From positions 124,001 through 188,000 of the forward strand of contig NZ_CP012573.1 of assembly GCF_001280205.1 (NCBI RefSeq): DNA of 64,000 nt, written 5' to 3'. This DNA is from Clavibacter capsici. Its GTDB lineage: Bacteria; Actinomycetota; Actinomycetes; Actinomycetales; Microbacteriaceae. Each line of letters opens with the position of its first letter. Position 1 is the stretch's first letter. Positions 50,357 to 58,594 of the stretch are shown here, one piece after another. Both the position numbers and the translations under genes were made by a program. A model generated the notes under the pieces. That model worked only from the letters and a program-made list of their open reading frames with translations. It had not been told where the DNA came from and made no database searches.

Positions 50357-51556
50357 TCAGGCGGCGGCGGATCCGCGGCGCGCGCGGAGGACGCGCTCGC
50401 ACGCCTGCTCGATGCTCCGCGCGTGCGCCTCGGGGGCGACGGACGCGGCGAGTCGCTCGGCCGTGCGGGCCGCGGCGTCGAGCGGGCGCCGGTCGGCGGC
50501 CAGCCGCAGGATGGACTCGGCCAGCCCCTCGGCGTCGGTGCCGTCCGCGAGCAGCGCGGCGCCGTCGAACTCGGCCGCGAGCACGGGATCGCTGACGATC
50601 GCCGCGCGGCCCTCCGCGAAGGCCTCCATGGCGATCATCGGCTGGTTGTCGAAGCCGAGCGAGGTGATGACCGCGGCGTGCGCGCCGTGGAGCAGGGCCG
50701 TGACGGTGGCGCTCGGCACGCGCCCGTGCACCGTGACGCCGGGCGGCGCCGGCGTGCGCGGCTCGCCTCCCGCGAGGTCGAGGTGCACGGCGCCGGGAGC
50801 GGAGCGCTCCGCGACCAGCGCCATCGCCCGCAGCATCACGTCGAGGCGCTTCTCGGGGGCGAACCGCGCCGCCCACACCAGGCGCAGCTGCCCGCCGGCC
50901 GGGACGGGGACGCGCTCGCCGCGCGCGGCGCAGCTCGTGTTCGAGAGGACCTCGACGGCGGGCAGCCCGGCGTGCCGCAGCGCGACGGCCTGGTGCGCGG
51001 ACGGGGAGAGGACGAGGTCGGCCTCGCGGCAGGCGGCGAGCGTCGTGCCGCGCAGCGCGCTGTCGAGCCGACGCGGGGCCAGGCGCACCCTCGGATCCGG
51101 CAGGCCGGTCATCGCGCGGTGCATGGCCGACACGACGGGTGCGAGGAGCGCGCCCCAGGCCGGGCCGCGCAGGAAGAAGGTGTGGACGGTGTGGAGCGTC
51201 GGGATCCCCCGCTCGCGCCCGAGCCGCAGGGCGGTCGCCGCCAGCCCGTGCTCGGAGTGCGTGAGGACGAGGTCGGTGCCCGCGGCGTCCATGAGCGCGG
51301 CGAGGTCGTGCCGCGTGGCGGCGTCGGCCCGGATGAGCGGCAGGCCGAGGAACGAGATGGGGAAGGAGGGCGCGACGTCGTGGAGGGCCACGCCCGTGCC
51401 CTCCAGCTCGCGGACGGAGGAGGCGTCGGGCGCCGCGATGGTCACCGAGTGCCCCGCCCGCGCGAGCGCGAGCGCCTGCTGGACGACGGCCGTCTGGGCT
51501 CCACCCAGGTAGGAGAAGGCGTAGTCCATCACGAGGAGGGGGTGGAGGGTGTTCAT
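50357..51556 (-). CDS. GT4-type glycosyltransferase
   Basis: This 399-residue retaining glycosyltransferase has the GT-B fold. An N-terminal Rossmann domain starts at LLVMDYAFSYLGGAQTAVVQQALALARAGHSV, the glycine-rich acceptor loop. The C-terminal sugar-nucleotide domain includes LRLVWAARFAPEKRLDVMLRAM and TSLGFDNQPMIAMEAFAEGRAAIVSDP, where the usual E-x7-E is partly kept. There is no signal peptide; it acts at the cytoplasmic face on envelope glycans or glycolipids. Donor and acceptor are unknown. Confidence 0.9.
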   Translation of the reverse strand: MNTLHPLLVMDYAFSYLGGAQTAVVQQALALARAGHSVTIAAPDASSVRELEGTGVALHDVAPSFPISFLGLPLIRADAATRHDLAALMDAAGTDLVLTHSEHGLAATALRLGRERGIPTLHTVHTFFLRGPAWGALLAPVVSAMHRAMTGLPDPRVRLAPRRLDSALRGTTLAACREADLVLSPSAHQAVALRHAGLPAVEVLSNTSCAARGERVPVPAGGQLRLVWAARFAPEKRLDVMLRAMALVAERSAPGAVHLDLAGGEPRTPAPPGVTVHGRVPSATVTALLHGAHAAVITSLGFDNQPMIAMEAFAEGRAAIVSDPVLAAEFDGAALLADGTDAEGLAESILRLAADRRPLDAAARTAERLAASVAPEAHARSIEQACERVLRARRGSAAA

Positions 51557-51653
51557 CCCTGCTGACGGTAACGGTCCGGGACGCGCCGCCGCTGGGGGCT
51601 GGGGAGACGGGGGCGCACCGCACGGGCGGGCTCCCGCGAGGGCGGGAGCGGGC

Positions 51654-52259
51654 CTAGCTCGACCGAGCCCGCCGCAGCACCGCGACGGCGATGGCGAGCG
51701 GCTTCATCCACGTCATCTCGCCGAAGCGGTAGTCGCGGGCGCGGGCCAGCCGGTCGGCGAGGTCGGGGCGGGCGGCGCGCAGGTAGCCGCGCGCCTCCTC
51801 CGCGTGCACGGGGTCGGAGACGATGCGGATCGTGTCGGCGTCCTCGACGAGCGGGATCGCGTTCGCGACGTTCTCGCGCGTGCTCCGGCTCGACTCCTCG
51901 AGGACGACCGCGCCGCGGTAGCCGAGCTCGCGGGCGTACCGGGCGAGGATCCGGGCCTCGGGCTCGGCGCCCATCACGGATCCGCCGCACAGCACGAGCG
52001 CGGTCGACGCGGCCCGCGGGTCCATCGAGCGGAGGGCGGCGCGCACGCGGAACCGGTTGATGCGGTTCGCGCGCGCCTGCGCGTTGCCGAAGCCGAGCAC
52101 GACGACCGCCTCGCGGCCGACGGTGCCGTCGGGCCGGCCGGGCGCGTTGCCGAGGCCGCGCGTGCTGGCGGCGCGGTGGATCCCCTCGCTCACGAGGAGC
52201 ACGGCCGCGCAGGCGCCGAGGAGCGCGGCCGGGACGACGACGATCCGGCGGGTGCGCAT
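51654..52259 (-). CDS. YdcF/DUF218-family envelope protein
   Basis: This 201-residue protein has an N-terminal membrane anchor (IVVVPAALLGACAAVLLVSEG) and the DUF218 fold: EAVVVLGFGNAQARANRINRFRVRAALRS, TALVLCGGSV and EARILARYARELGYRGAVVLEESSRSTRENVANAI. Members (YdcF, SanA, ElyC) act in envelope metabolism, but their reactions are mostly unclear. TAGCCT 6 nt before the ATG marks a leaderless start. Confidence 0.87.
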   Translation of the reverse strand: MRTRRIVVVPAALLGACAAVLLVSEGIHRAASTRGLGNAPGRPDGTVGREAVVVLGFGNAQARANRINRFRVRAALRSMDPRAASTALVLCGGSVMGAEPEARILARYARELGYRGAVVLEESSRSTRENVANAIPLVEDADTIRIVSDPVHAEEARGYLRAARPDLADRLARARDYRFGEMTWMKPLAIAVAVLRRARSS

Positions 52260-52265
52260 GCGCCC

Positions 52266-52271
52266 AGGCTA
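52266..52271 (-). promoter_or_regulatory. Leaderless -10 hexamer TAGCCT for the YdcF-like gene
   Basis: The hexamer ends 6 nt before the ATG at 52259, and no Shine-Dalgarno is present. Confidence 0.55.
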
Positions 52272-52286
52272 CGGGCGCCCGGCGTC

Positions 52287-52310
52287 GGGTGGCCGGGTGG
52301 CCGGGTGGCC
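52287..52310. repeat. Three tandem copies of GGGTGGCC
   Basis: Three exact 8-bp head-to-tail copies lie in the gap between the YdcF-like and DUF4287 genes. Probably a slippage product. No coding effect. Confidence 0.6.
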
Positions 52311-52319
52311 CGGCTCCCG

Positions 52320-52571
52320 TCAGGCGGCGCGCGCCGCCCTCACGAACGCGACCACCGCGTTCGCGTGCCCGTGCCCGAGGCCGTGCTCGGACTTCAGCCA
52401 CGAGACGACCTGCATGTGCGGCTCCGTGTCGAGCCGTGCGTCGGCCAGGTCGATCCAGTGCTGGACCGGCTGCCCGTACGTCCTCTCGATGCTCGGGAAG
52501 TAGGAGGCGGGCCCCTTCGCCGTCTGCCCCTCGGGCGGCGGGGGCGGGGCGACGATGCCGTGCGCGTTCAT
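52320..52571 (-). CDS. DUF4287 family protein
   Basis: This 83-residue protein matches DUF4287: KGPASYFPSIERTYGQPVQHW and the C-terminal LKSEHGLGHGHANAVVAFV. The family is small, cytoplasmic and of unknown function, often found beside DUF5655. A leaderless -10 TACCGT sits 6 nt before the ATG. Confidence 0.88.
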   Translation of the reverse strand: MNAHGIVAPPPPPEGQTAKGPASYFPSIERTYGQPVQHWIDLADARLDTEPHMQVVSWLKSEHGLGHGHANAVVAFVRAARAA

Positions 52572-52577
52572 GCTGCG

Positions 52578-52583
52578 ACGGTA
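52578..52583 (-). promoter_or_regulatory. Leaderless -10 hexamer TACCGT for the DUF4287 gene
   Basis: The hexamer ends 6 nt before the ATG at 52571. Confidence 0.55.
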
Positions 52584-52681
52584 CCGGCGGCGCGCGGCGG
52601 CGACCAGGGCGCGGTCCCTCCGCCGCGCACGGGGCGTACCCCGATGGTGCCCGGCACCCGGATGGCAGGCACCATGGACGC

Positions 52682-54490
52682 ATGGCGATCACCACCCCGA
52701 CCCCGCCCGACGCCTCCTCGGAGCAGCCCGACCCGCTCGATCCGCCCGCATCCGCCCACCGCGTGAAGCGCTGGGTCTTCTGGCCGGCCGCCGTCATCGT
52801 CCTCGCGTTCGTGGCCTTCACCCTGATCGCGCCCGACGCCGCCGAGGCCCTGTTCGTCTCCCTGCAGACCGGCATCGTCAGCAACTTCAGCTGGTACTAC
52901 GTGCTCGCCGCCGCGTTCTTCGTCGGCTTCTCGATCTTCGTGGGCTTCAGCCGCTTCGGCAGCATCAAGCTCGGCAAGGACGCCGACGAGCCAGAGTTCT
53001 CGACCGGATCCTGGTTCTCCCTCCTCTTCGCCGCCGGCATGGGCATCGGCCTCGTCTTCTACGGCGTCTCCGAGCCGCTCAGCCACTTCGCGTCGCCGCG
53101 CCCCGGGATCACGGGCACCGAGTCCGAGCTCGCGCAGCAGGCCATGGTGCAGACCTTCCTGCACTGGGGCCTGCACGCGTGGGCGATCTACGTGGTGCTC
53201 GGGCTCGCGCTCGCGTACGCGATCCACCGCCGCGGGCGTCCCGTCTCCATCCGGTGGGCGCTCGAGCCGCTCCTCGGCACGCGCGTGCGCGGCGGCTGGG
53301 GCAACCTCATCGACGTGCTCGCGCTCGTGGGCACGCTGTTCGGCGTCGCGACGTCGCTCGGCCTCGGCGTGCTGCAGATCGGCGCCGGGCTCGAGAGCGC
53401 GGGCCTCGCCGAGAGCAGCACCGTGAGCCAGATCGCGATCATCGCGGTGATCACCGCGGTCACGATCGTCTCGCTCGTCACGGGCGTCGCGAAGGGCATG
53501 AAGATCCTCTCGAACTTCAACCTGCTGCTCGCGGCCGCGCTCCTCCTCTTCATCCTGGTCGTCGGCCCGACCCAGTTCCTCCTGCGCGACTTCGTGCAGT
53601 CGATCGGCGTGTACCTGCAGGAGGTCGTGGGGCTGTCCTTCAACGTGACGGCCCAGCAGGGCGCCGCGGGCGAGGAGTGGCAGGCGTCGTGGACGACCTT
53701 CTACTGGGGCTGGTGGATGTCGTGGGCGCCGTTCGTCAGCATCTTCATCGCCCGGATCTCCAAGGGCCGCACCGTGCGCCAGTTCGTCTCCGGCGTGCTC
53801 CTCGTGCCGACCACGCTCACGTTCCTGTGGTTCGCGGTGCTCGGCGGCGCGGCGATCCACCGCCAGACCGACGGCGCGGGCGGGCTCGTGGGCCCGGGCG
53901 GCGCGGTGGACGTGGAGGGCTCGCTCTTCGCGCTGCTCCGGGACCTGCCGGCCGGCGCCGTGCTGACCTTCGGCGCGATCCTCCTCGTCGGCGTCTTCTT
54001 CGTCACGTCGTCCGACTCGGGCTCGCTCGTGATGGCGATGATCGCGTCCGGCGGCGACATCGAGCCGCGGAACGCCCTGCGCGTGTTCTTCGCGATCCTC
54101 ACGGCGCTGCTCGCGATCGCGCTCCTGCTCACCGGCGGGCTCGACGCGCTGAAGACCGCGGCGATCACGACCGCGCTGCCGTTCAGCGTGGTGCTGATCC
54201 TCACCTGCTGGTCGACCGCCATCGCCTTCACCCGCGAACGGCGCGCGTACGACAAGGCCGAGCGCGAGGTGCTGCTCGAGCGGATCGGCGTGCACTACGG
54301 GCTCGAGGTGGACGGGCCGTCGGAACGCGGCATCGGCGTGCCGTGGCGCGCGCTGAAGCGGCGGGTGCGCCCGTCGACGACGCCCGGGCAGCGGGCGGAC
54401 GGCCAGGCCGGCGGCGCCGATCCCGCGGCCGCCGTGGCTCCCGATGCCGCGCCTGTCAAGGGGGCTGACCCTTCCTCGACCGCGGAATAG
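52682..54490 (+). CDS. BCCT-family betaine/carnitine/choline-type transporter
   Basis: This 602-residue transporter has 12 helices and the BCCT signatures GMGIGLVFYGVSEPLSHF in helix 3, WGLHAWAIYVVLGLALAYA in helix 4-5, and YWGWWMSWAPFVSIFIARIS followed by KGRTVRQF. Aromatic residues line the compatible-solute site. BetP-like members import glycine betaine with sodium under osmotic stress. The C-terminal cytoplasmic tail (about 60 residues, with RRAYDKAEREVLLERIGVHY) may sense osmolality. The Shine-Dalgarno is weak. Confidence 0.93.
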   Translation: MAITTPTPPDASSEQPDPLDPPASAHRVKRWVFWPAAVIVLAFVAFTLIAPDAAEALFVSLQTGIVSNFSWYYVLAAAFFVGFSIFVGFSRFGSIKLGKDADEPEFSTGSWFSLLFAAGMGIGLVFYGVSEPLSHFASPRPGITGTESELAQQAMVQTFLHWGLHAWAIYVVLGLALAYAIHRRGRPVSIRWALEPLLGTRVRGGWGNLIDVLALVGTLFGVATSLGLGVLQIGAGLESAGLAESSTVSQIAIIAVITAVTIVSLVTGVAKGMKILSNFNLLLAAALLLFILVVGPTQFLLRDFVQSIGVYLQEVVGLSFNVTAQQGAAGEEWQASWTTFYWGWWMSWAPFVSIFIARISKGRTVRQFVSGVLLVPTTLTFLWFAVLGGAAIHRQTDGAGGLVGPGGAVDVEGSLFALLRDLPAGAVLTFGAILLVGVFFVTSSDSGSLVMAMIASGGDIEPRNALRVFFAILTALLAIALLLTGGLDALKTAAITTALPFSVVLILTCWSTAIAFTRERRAYDKAEREVLLERIGVHYGLEVDGPSERGIGVPWRALKRRVRPSTTPGQRADGQAGGADPAAAVAPDAAPVKGADPSSTAE

Positions 54491-54575
54491 TGTCGGCCCA
54501 TCGACGCCCCGCCCGCACCCCTGGGGCGTCGCCAGGACGCCGGGCCTCCCCCGCGCGGCACGACACGAGGGTCGC

Positions 54576-54848
54576 ATGCCCACCACCACCAGCATCCGCA
54601 TCGACGGCCAGCGCTACCAGCTCGCCGACGGGGAGGACGTCGCGGCCCTCAAGGGGCGCATCGTCGAGGCCGTGACCGGCCGGTCCCGGTTCGTCGACTT
54701 CGCCGCGGTCGGGCAGGTGGGGGTCTCCGTGCTCGTCACGCCCCGGTCGGCGGTCCGCTTCGAGGTGCACGAGCGCGAGGACGAGGATCCCGTCGACCCG
54801 GGCGCCGCCCCGGTGCGCACGGACCTCGACCTGTACGCGTTCGACTGA
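54576..54848 (+). CDS. Small hypothetical protein
   Basis: I do not recognise this 90-residue soluble protein. It begins with a beta-like segment (TTTSIRIDGQRYQLADGEDV), followed by ALKGRIVEAVTGRSRFVDF, strands VGVSVLVTPRSAVRFEVHER and an acidic end (DLDLYAFD). The pattern suggests a compact alpha/beta fold. Similar short proteins occur as stand-alone actinobacterial genes. The start lacks a strong Shine-Dalgarno (ACGAGGG about 5 nt upstream). No functional context. Confidence 0.65.
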   Translation: MPTTTSIRIDGQRYQLADGEDVAALKGRIVEAVTGRSRFVDFAAVGQVGVSVLVTPRSAVRFEVHEREDEDPVDPGAAPVRTDLDLYAFD

Positions 54849-55013
54849 GCCCGCCTGGGGCGCTCCCGCCCGGATCCCGCGGGCCGTGGTTCAATGGTCC
54901 GGTCTCCCGCGGGAGGCACGGCGGTGGGGCTCGCCGTACCCGAACCTCGACATCCCCGTCGACGACGGTCCCTGTCTCACGGCACCGCCATGCCATCCGA
55001 GATGGGAGACCCC

Positions 55014-55538
55014 ATGACCGACGACCGCGCACCCCTCGACCCCGTGCGGCGGGATCCCGCGCCCCTCGACAGCGACGTGGAGGTGGACGACGATCCCGGC
55101 CGGCCCGTCCACCTGCGCTGGTCGTCGCTCGGCCTGGTCGCGCTCGGCGGCACGGTCGGCACGGGCGTCCGCGAGGCGCTCGCGCTCACCTGGCCCGCGC
55201 CGCCCGGCGGCCTGCCGGTGACGATCCTCCTCATCAACGTGGTCGGCGCCTTCGTGCTCGGCGCGCTCCTCGAGGGGCTCGCCCGCCGCGGGCCCGACGA
55301 GGGGCGACGCCGCGGGATCCGCCTGCTGGTGGGCACGGGCGTGCTCGGCGGCTTCACCACGTACAGCGCGCTCGCGACCGACGCGGCGTCGCTCACCGGA
55401 TCCGCGCTCGGCACGGCGCTCGCCTACGCCGGGCTCACGCTCGTGGTCGGCGCGGCCGCGTCGGTCGCCGGCATCGCGGCGGGGGCCGCGCTGCACCGCC
55501 GGTCGGCCGCCGGACGCGGGACGGGGGCGGCGTCGTGA
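55014..55538 (+). CDS. crcB: CrcB/Fluc fluoride channel subunit 1
   Basis: This 174-residue protein has a long acidic cytoplasmic N-terminus (about 35 residues) and four helices, including GGTVGTGVREALALT, ILLINVVGAFVLGALLEG (pore Asn) and GVLGGFTTYSALATD, the phenylalanine/threonine-containing break of Fluc channels. These export fluoride as dual-topology dimers. GGGAG lies before the ATG. It is coupled to a second crcB by GTGA, as in actinobacterial heterodimeric pairs. Confidence 0.92.
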   Translation: MTDDRAPLDPVRRDPAPLDSDVEVDDDPGRPVHLRWSSLGLVALGGTVGTGVREALALTWPAPPGGLPVTILLINVVGAFVLGALLEGLARRGPDEGRRRGIRLLVGTGVLGGFTTYSALATDAASLTGSALGTALAYAGLTLVVGAAASVAGIAAGAALHRRSAAGRGTGAAS

Positions 55539-55915
55539 CCGGCCCGCTCGTGTTCGCCCTCATCTGCCTCGCGGGCGGCATCGGATCCGCCCTCCGCCTC
55601 CTCGTCGACGGCGCGATCCGCGGCCGGGTCGGCGCGTCGTACCCCGTGGGCACGACCGTCATCAACGTCACCGGATCCCTCGGCCTCGGCCTCCTCACGG
55701 GCGCCGCCGCGCAGGCGGGACTGCCGCACGACCTCCTGCTCATCCTCGGCGGCGGCCTCATGGGCGGCTACACGACCTTCAGCACCGCGAGCCTCGAGAC
55801 GGTGCGCCTCGCGCAGGCGGGCCGGTACGGGGCGGCGCTCGCCAACGGCGTCGGCATGCTCGTGGTCTGCATCGTGGCGGCGGGGCTCGGGATCGTGGTG
55901 GGCGCGGGGCTGTGA
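55535..55915 (+). CDS. crcB: CrcB/Fluc fluoride channel subunit 2
   Basis: This 126-residue second subunit keeps the canonical core: GGIGSALRLLVDGAI, TTVINVTGSLGLGLLTG with the pore Asn, and GGGLMGGYTTFSTASLETV. It starts at GTG overlapping the first subunit's stop and itself overlaps the next gene (GTGA). Together the two products would form a heterodimeric fluoride channel with opposite topologies. Confidence 0.93.
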   Translation: MTGPLVFALICLAGGIGSALRLLVDGAIRGRVGASYPVGTTVINVTGSLGLGLLTGAAAQAGLPHDLLLILGGGLMGGYTTFSTASLETVRLAQAGRYGAALANGVGMLVVCIVAAGLGIVVGAGL

Positions 55916-56394
55916 CGGTCCTGTCGGCCGTGCACGACGACGTGCCGGCGCTGCGCGCGTTCCTCGAGGCCGCGGACCTCACCGTCTCGGGGCTCGACGA
56001 CCCGGCGGTGCGACTGTGGATCCGGCGCGACGCGGCCGGCCGCATCACCGGCAGCACGGGCTTCGAGCTCAGCGGCGACGGGCGGCATGCGCTCATCCGC
56101 AGCGTGGCGGTGGATCCCGCCCTCCGGTCGGCCGGGCTCGGCTCGGCCCTCGCGCGGCACGCCCTCGCCGAGGCGGCCGCGGCCGGGGCGGAGCGCGCGT
56201 GGCTGTTCTCGCGGAGGTCCGGCCCGTTCTGGCGCGGCCTCGGCTTCGCGGAGGCGGACCGCGACGCGCTCGCCGCCGCCTTGCCGAGCGCCCGCCAGGT
56301 CGTCGCGTTCCGGGAGAGCGGCCAGCTCGCCGGCGAGGTCGCGTGGTCCCGGGCCCTGGGGGACGGCGACGCCCCACCTAGGCTCGCGGGATGA
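55912..56394 (+). CDS. GNAT acetyltransferase (ArsN2-like)
   Basis: This 160-residue GNAT protein has the acetyl-CoA loop LIRSVAVDPALRSAGLGSALARHAL (R-x-x-G-x-G/A type) and a C-terminal FSRRSGPFWRGLGFAEADRDALAAAL. The latter resembles the ArsN2 subgroup, named for arsenic clusters. No arsenic gene is nearby, so the substrate is unproven. It overlaps the second crcB by GTGA and the NUDIX gene by ATGA. That places it in a fluoride-export operon, an unusual context. Confidence 0.82.
   Translation: MTVLSAVHDDVPALRAFLEAADLTVSGLDDPAVRLWIRRDAAGRITGSTGFELSGDGRHALIRSVAVDPALRSAGLGSALARHALAEAAAAGAERAWLFSRRSGPFWRGLGFAEADRDALAAALPSARQVVAFRESGQLAGEVAWSRALGDGDAPPRLAG
56379..56384 (+). promoter_or_regulatory. 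Internal leaderless -10 hexamer TAGGCT for the NUDIX gene
   Basis: TAGGCT lies within the 3' end of the GNAT gene and ends 6 nt before the ATG at 56391. It may give the NUDIX gene its own leaderless transcript besides operon read-through. Confidence 0.5.
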
Positions 56395-57029
56395 GCAGCG
56401 CGACGCCCGGTCTCGATCCCCAGCACCCGCACACCGACCCCGAGCGCCTCTGGGCCACGAGCGGGAGGCGGGACCTCCACCGCGGACGCGTCGTCCTCGT
56501 CGAGCACGACGTGCTGCTGCCGGACGGGTCCGCGTCCCGCTACGAGGTCGACGAGAGCGTGCCGTTCGCGGTCGCGACCCTCGTCATCGACGGCGACCAC
56601 GTGCTGCTGTCGCGTCAGTACCGGCACCCGCTGGGGCGGTGGATCCTCGACCTCCCCGGCGGCGCGGGCGACGCCGCCGAGCAGCCCGCCGACGCCGCCC
56701 GCCGCGAGCTCGAGGAGGAGCTCGGCCTCGTCGCGCCGGAGCTCCGGCCCCTGCGCACCTACGCCGTGAACCCGGGCCGCGCGTCGTGGTCGGTGCACGT
56801 CTTCGCCTGCACGAGCCCGACCACCGCCGGCACCGCCGACCGCTCCGACCCGTCCGAGCAGGTGCGCCTCGTCCGCATGCCGGTCGCCGAGCTCGACGCG
56901 CTCATCGCCGCGGGCGGCATCGAGGACCCGACCCTGCTGATCGCCCGCGCGGCCGCCGCCGAGCAGGGGCTGCTGCCGCCGGTCGCGCCGCCCGGAGCCG
57001 CGACGCCGGTCAGCGCCGCGCGACCGTGA
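56391..57029 (+). CDS. NUDIX hydrolase (ADP-ribose pyrophosphatase-like)
   Basis: This 212-residue protein carries a complete Nudix box at 91-113: G-x5-E-x7-REL-x-EE-x-GL, beginning GAGDAAE and ending RELEEELGL. Upstream, LLSRQYRHPLGRWILDLPGG matches the ADP-ribose pyrophosphatase subgroup (RQYRH, LDLPGG). It would hydrolyse ADP-ribose or another nucleoside diphosphate derivative with Mg2+. It overlaps the GNAT gene and, at its end, the convergent DUF4097 gene by 20 nt. Confidence 0.9.
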   Translation: MSSATPGLDPQHPHTDPERLWATSGRRDLHRGRVVLVEHDVLLPDGSASRYEVDESVPFAVATLVIDGDHVLLSRQYRHPLGRWILDLPGGAGDAAEQPADAARRELEEELGLVAPELRPLRTYAVNPGRASWSVHVFACTSPTTAGTADRSDPSEQVRLVRMPVAELDALIAAGGIEDPTLLIARAAAAEQGLLPPVAPPGAATPVSAARP

Positions 57030-57849
57030 TGTCGCCCATGGTCGCCGACAGGACGTAGCGGCGCGGGGCGTCCGCGTCGCTGCCGATCGCGTTCGCCACC
57101 TCGCCCATCACCGTCTCGGTCGTGATGGCGTAGGCGCCCTCCGGCAGGAGGATCCGCTGCTCGCCCGCGGTGGTCTCCACGCGCATCGCGGTGGGCGCCG
57201 TCGCGAGGTCGAGCTCGGTGTCGCCCGCGGCGCTGGTCGTGCGGATCTCGCCGGTCACCTCGAGCGCGTCGGCCGTGAGGTCGCCCGCGCCGCTCTCGAC
57301 CGTGAGGTCGGCGACGCTGCCGGCGAGGCGGATCCCGCCCGCGCCGGACGCGAGGTCGACGTCGCCGAACGCGCCGGCCAGCTCGATCCCGCCCGCCGCC
57401 GACGACACGTCGACGGCGAGCTCGCGCCCGGCCGTCGCCGCCGGCAGCTGGACCACGAGCTCGGCACCGGACGAGGGCCCGACCCGCACGTCGAGGAAGC
57501 TCCAGCCGGGGTTCCGCAGCTCGATGCGCAGCCGGCCGTCGCTCACGACGTGGGTCTCGCGGAGGGCGGTGTCGCCCGCGCGGAACACGATGCGCGCGGC
57601 GTCGACGTCCGCCTGCTCGATCCGCACGTCCGCGGCGGACGCGTCGATCGACACGCGGTCGACGGGCCCCGACACCGTGCTGGTGCGCGAGCCGTCGCCG
57701 CGGTCGAGGGAGCCGACGACCTGCAGCACGACGAGCGCCACGACGGCGAGGAGCGCGACGGATCCGATCACGAGGAGCGCGACGCGGAGCGGGCGCGGGC
57801 GGCGGGGTGCGGGCGGGGCGGGCGTGCCCGCGGGGGCGAGGGTGGTCAT
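57010..57849 (-). CDS. DUF4097 (LiaG-like) membrane-anchored protein
   Basis: This 279-residue protein has a Pro/Arg cytoplasmic N-terminus, one membrane helix (VALLVIGSVALLAVVALVVLQVV, about 24-46) and an extracellular beta-helix-like DUF4097 domain of short repeated strands (GGIELAGAFGDVDLASGAGG...). LiaG-type proteins accompany LiaSR-like envelope-stress systems. Here the gene lies directly downstream of such a kinase/regulator pair on the same strand. AGAAGG precedes the ATG. Confidence 0.86.
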   Translation of the reverse strand: MTTLAPAGTPAPPAPRRPRPLRVALLVIGSVALLAVVALVVLQVVGSLDRGDGSRTSTVSGPVDRVSIDASAADVRIEQADVDAARIVFRAGDTALRETHVVSDGRLRIELRNPGWSFLDVRVGPSSGAELVVQLPAATAGRELAVDVSSAAGGIELAGAFGDVDLASGAGGIRLAGSVADLTVESGAGDLTADALEVTGEIRTTSAAGDTELDLATAPTAMRVETTAGEQRILLPEGAYAITTETVMGEVANAIGSDADAPRRYVLSATMGDITVARR

Positions 57850-57931
57850 GGCGGCCTTCTGTCGGAGGAGCGAGGAGGAGGAGCGAGGAGTGGGGACGGA
57901 CGAGCGGAGCGGCGGGGAAGCGCGCGGTGGA

Positions 57932-58594
57932 TCAGCCGCGCGGGTCGGCGACGCGCGCCAGGAACCGCAGGACGGCCAGCACGCGGCGGTTGCCGGTGCT
58001 CTCGGGCGGGAGGTCGAGCTTCGTGAAGATCGCGGAGACGTGCTTCTCGACGGAGCTCTCCGAGACGTGGAGGGCGCCGGCGATCGCGCTGTTCGAGCGG
58101 CCCTCGGCCATCAGCTGGAGCACCTCGGCCTCGCGCGGCGACAGGGCGTCGACCCCGTCGGACCGCCGGGAGCGCACCACGATCTGCGCCACGACCTCCG
58201 GGTCGAAGACCGTGCCGCCCGCCCCCACCTCGGCGACGGCGGCGAGGAACTCGTCCACCTCCGCGACCCGGTCCTTGAGCAGGTAGCCGAGGCCCGCGGA
58301 GTTCGCGGCGATGAGATCGGCCGCGTAGCGCTCCTCCACGTACTGGGAGAGCACGAGCACGGCCGCGTGGCGGTCCTGCGCGCGGATCAGGACCGCGGCG
58401 CGGATCCCCTCGTCGGTGAAGGTCGGCGGCATGCGCACGTCCACGATGGCGAGGTCGGGGCGCTCGCGGTCGACAGCCGCGAGCAGCGCGGAGGCGTCGG
58501 CGACGGCGGCCACGATCTCGTGCCCGGCGTCGGTGAGGAGGCGCTCGAGGCCCGCTCGGAGGAGGACGGAGTCCTCGGCGATCACAATGCGCAC
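57932..58594 (-). CDS. NarL/LuxR-type response regulator (LiaR-like)
   Basis: This 220-residue response regulator has a receiver with phospho-acceptor Asp52 in LAIVDVRMPP and Lys in GYLLKDRV. A LuxR-type HTH follows (LSPREAEVLQLMAEGRSNSA, then ALHVSESSVEKHVSAIFTKL). It starts at a GTG 13 nt inside the 3' end of the histidine-kinase gene, so translation is coupled. It probably binds the GGTGGGGG-ATA-CCCCCACC site before the kinase gene and controls the DUF4097 gene. Confidence 0.92.
   Translation of the reverse strand: MRIVIAEDSVLLRAGLERLLTDAGHEIVAAVADASALLAAVDRERPDLAIVDVRMPPTFTDEGIRAAVLIRAQDRHAAVLVLSQYVEERYAADLIAANSAGLGYLLKDRVAEVDEFLAAVAEVGAGGTVFDPEVVAQIVVRSRRSDGVDALSPREAEVLQLMAEGRSNSAIAGALHVSESSVEKHVSAIFTKLDLPPESTGNRRVLAVLRFLARVADPRG

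Noticed and set aside
54880-55013. Possible fluoride riboswitch before the crcB pair
   Set aside because: I looked for the conserved crcB-motif core and did not find it; the leader shows only ordinary GC-rich sequence.
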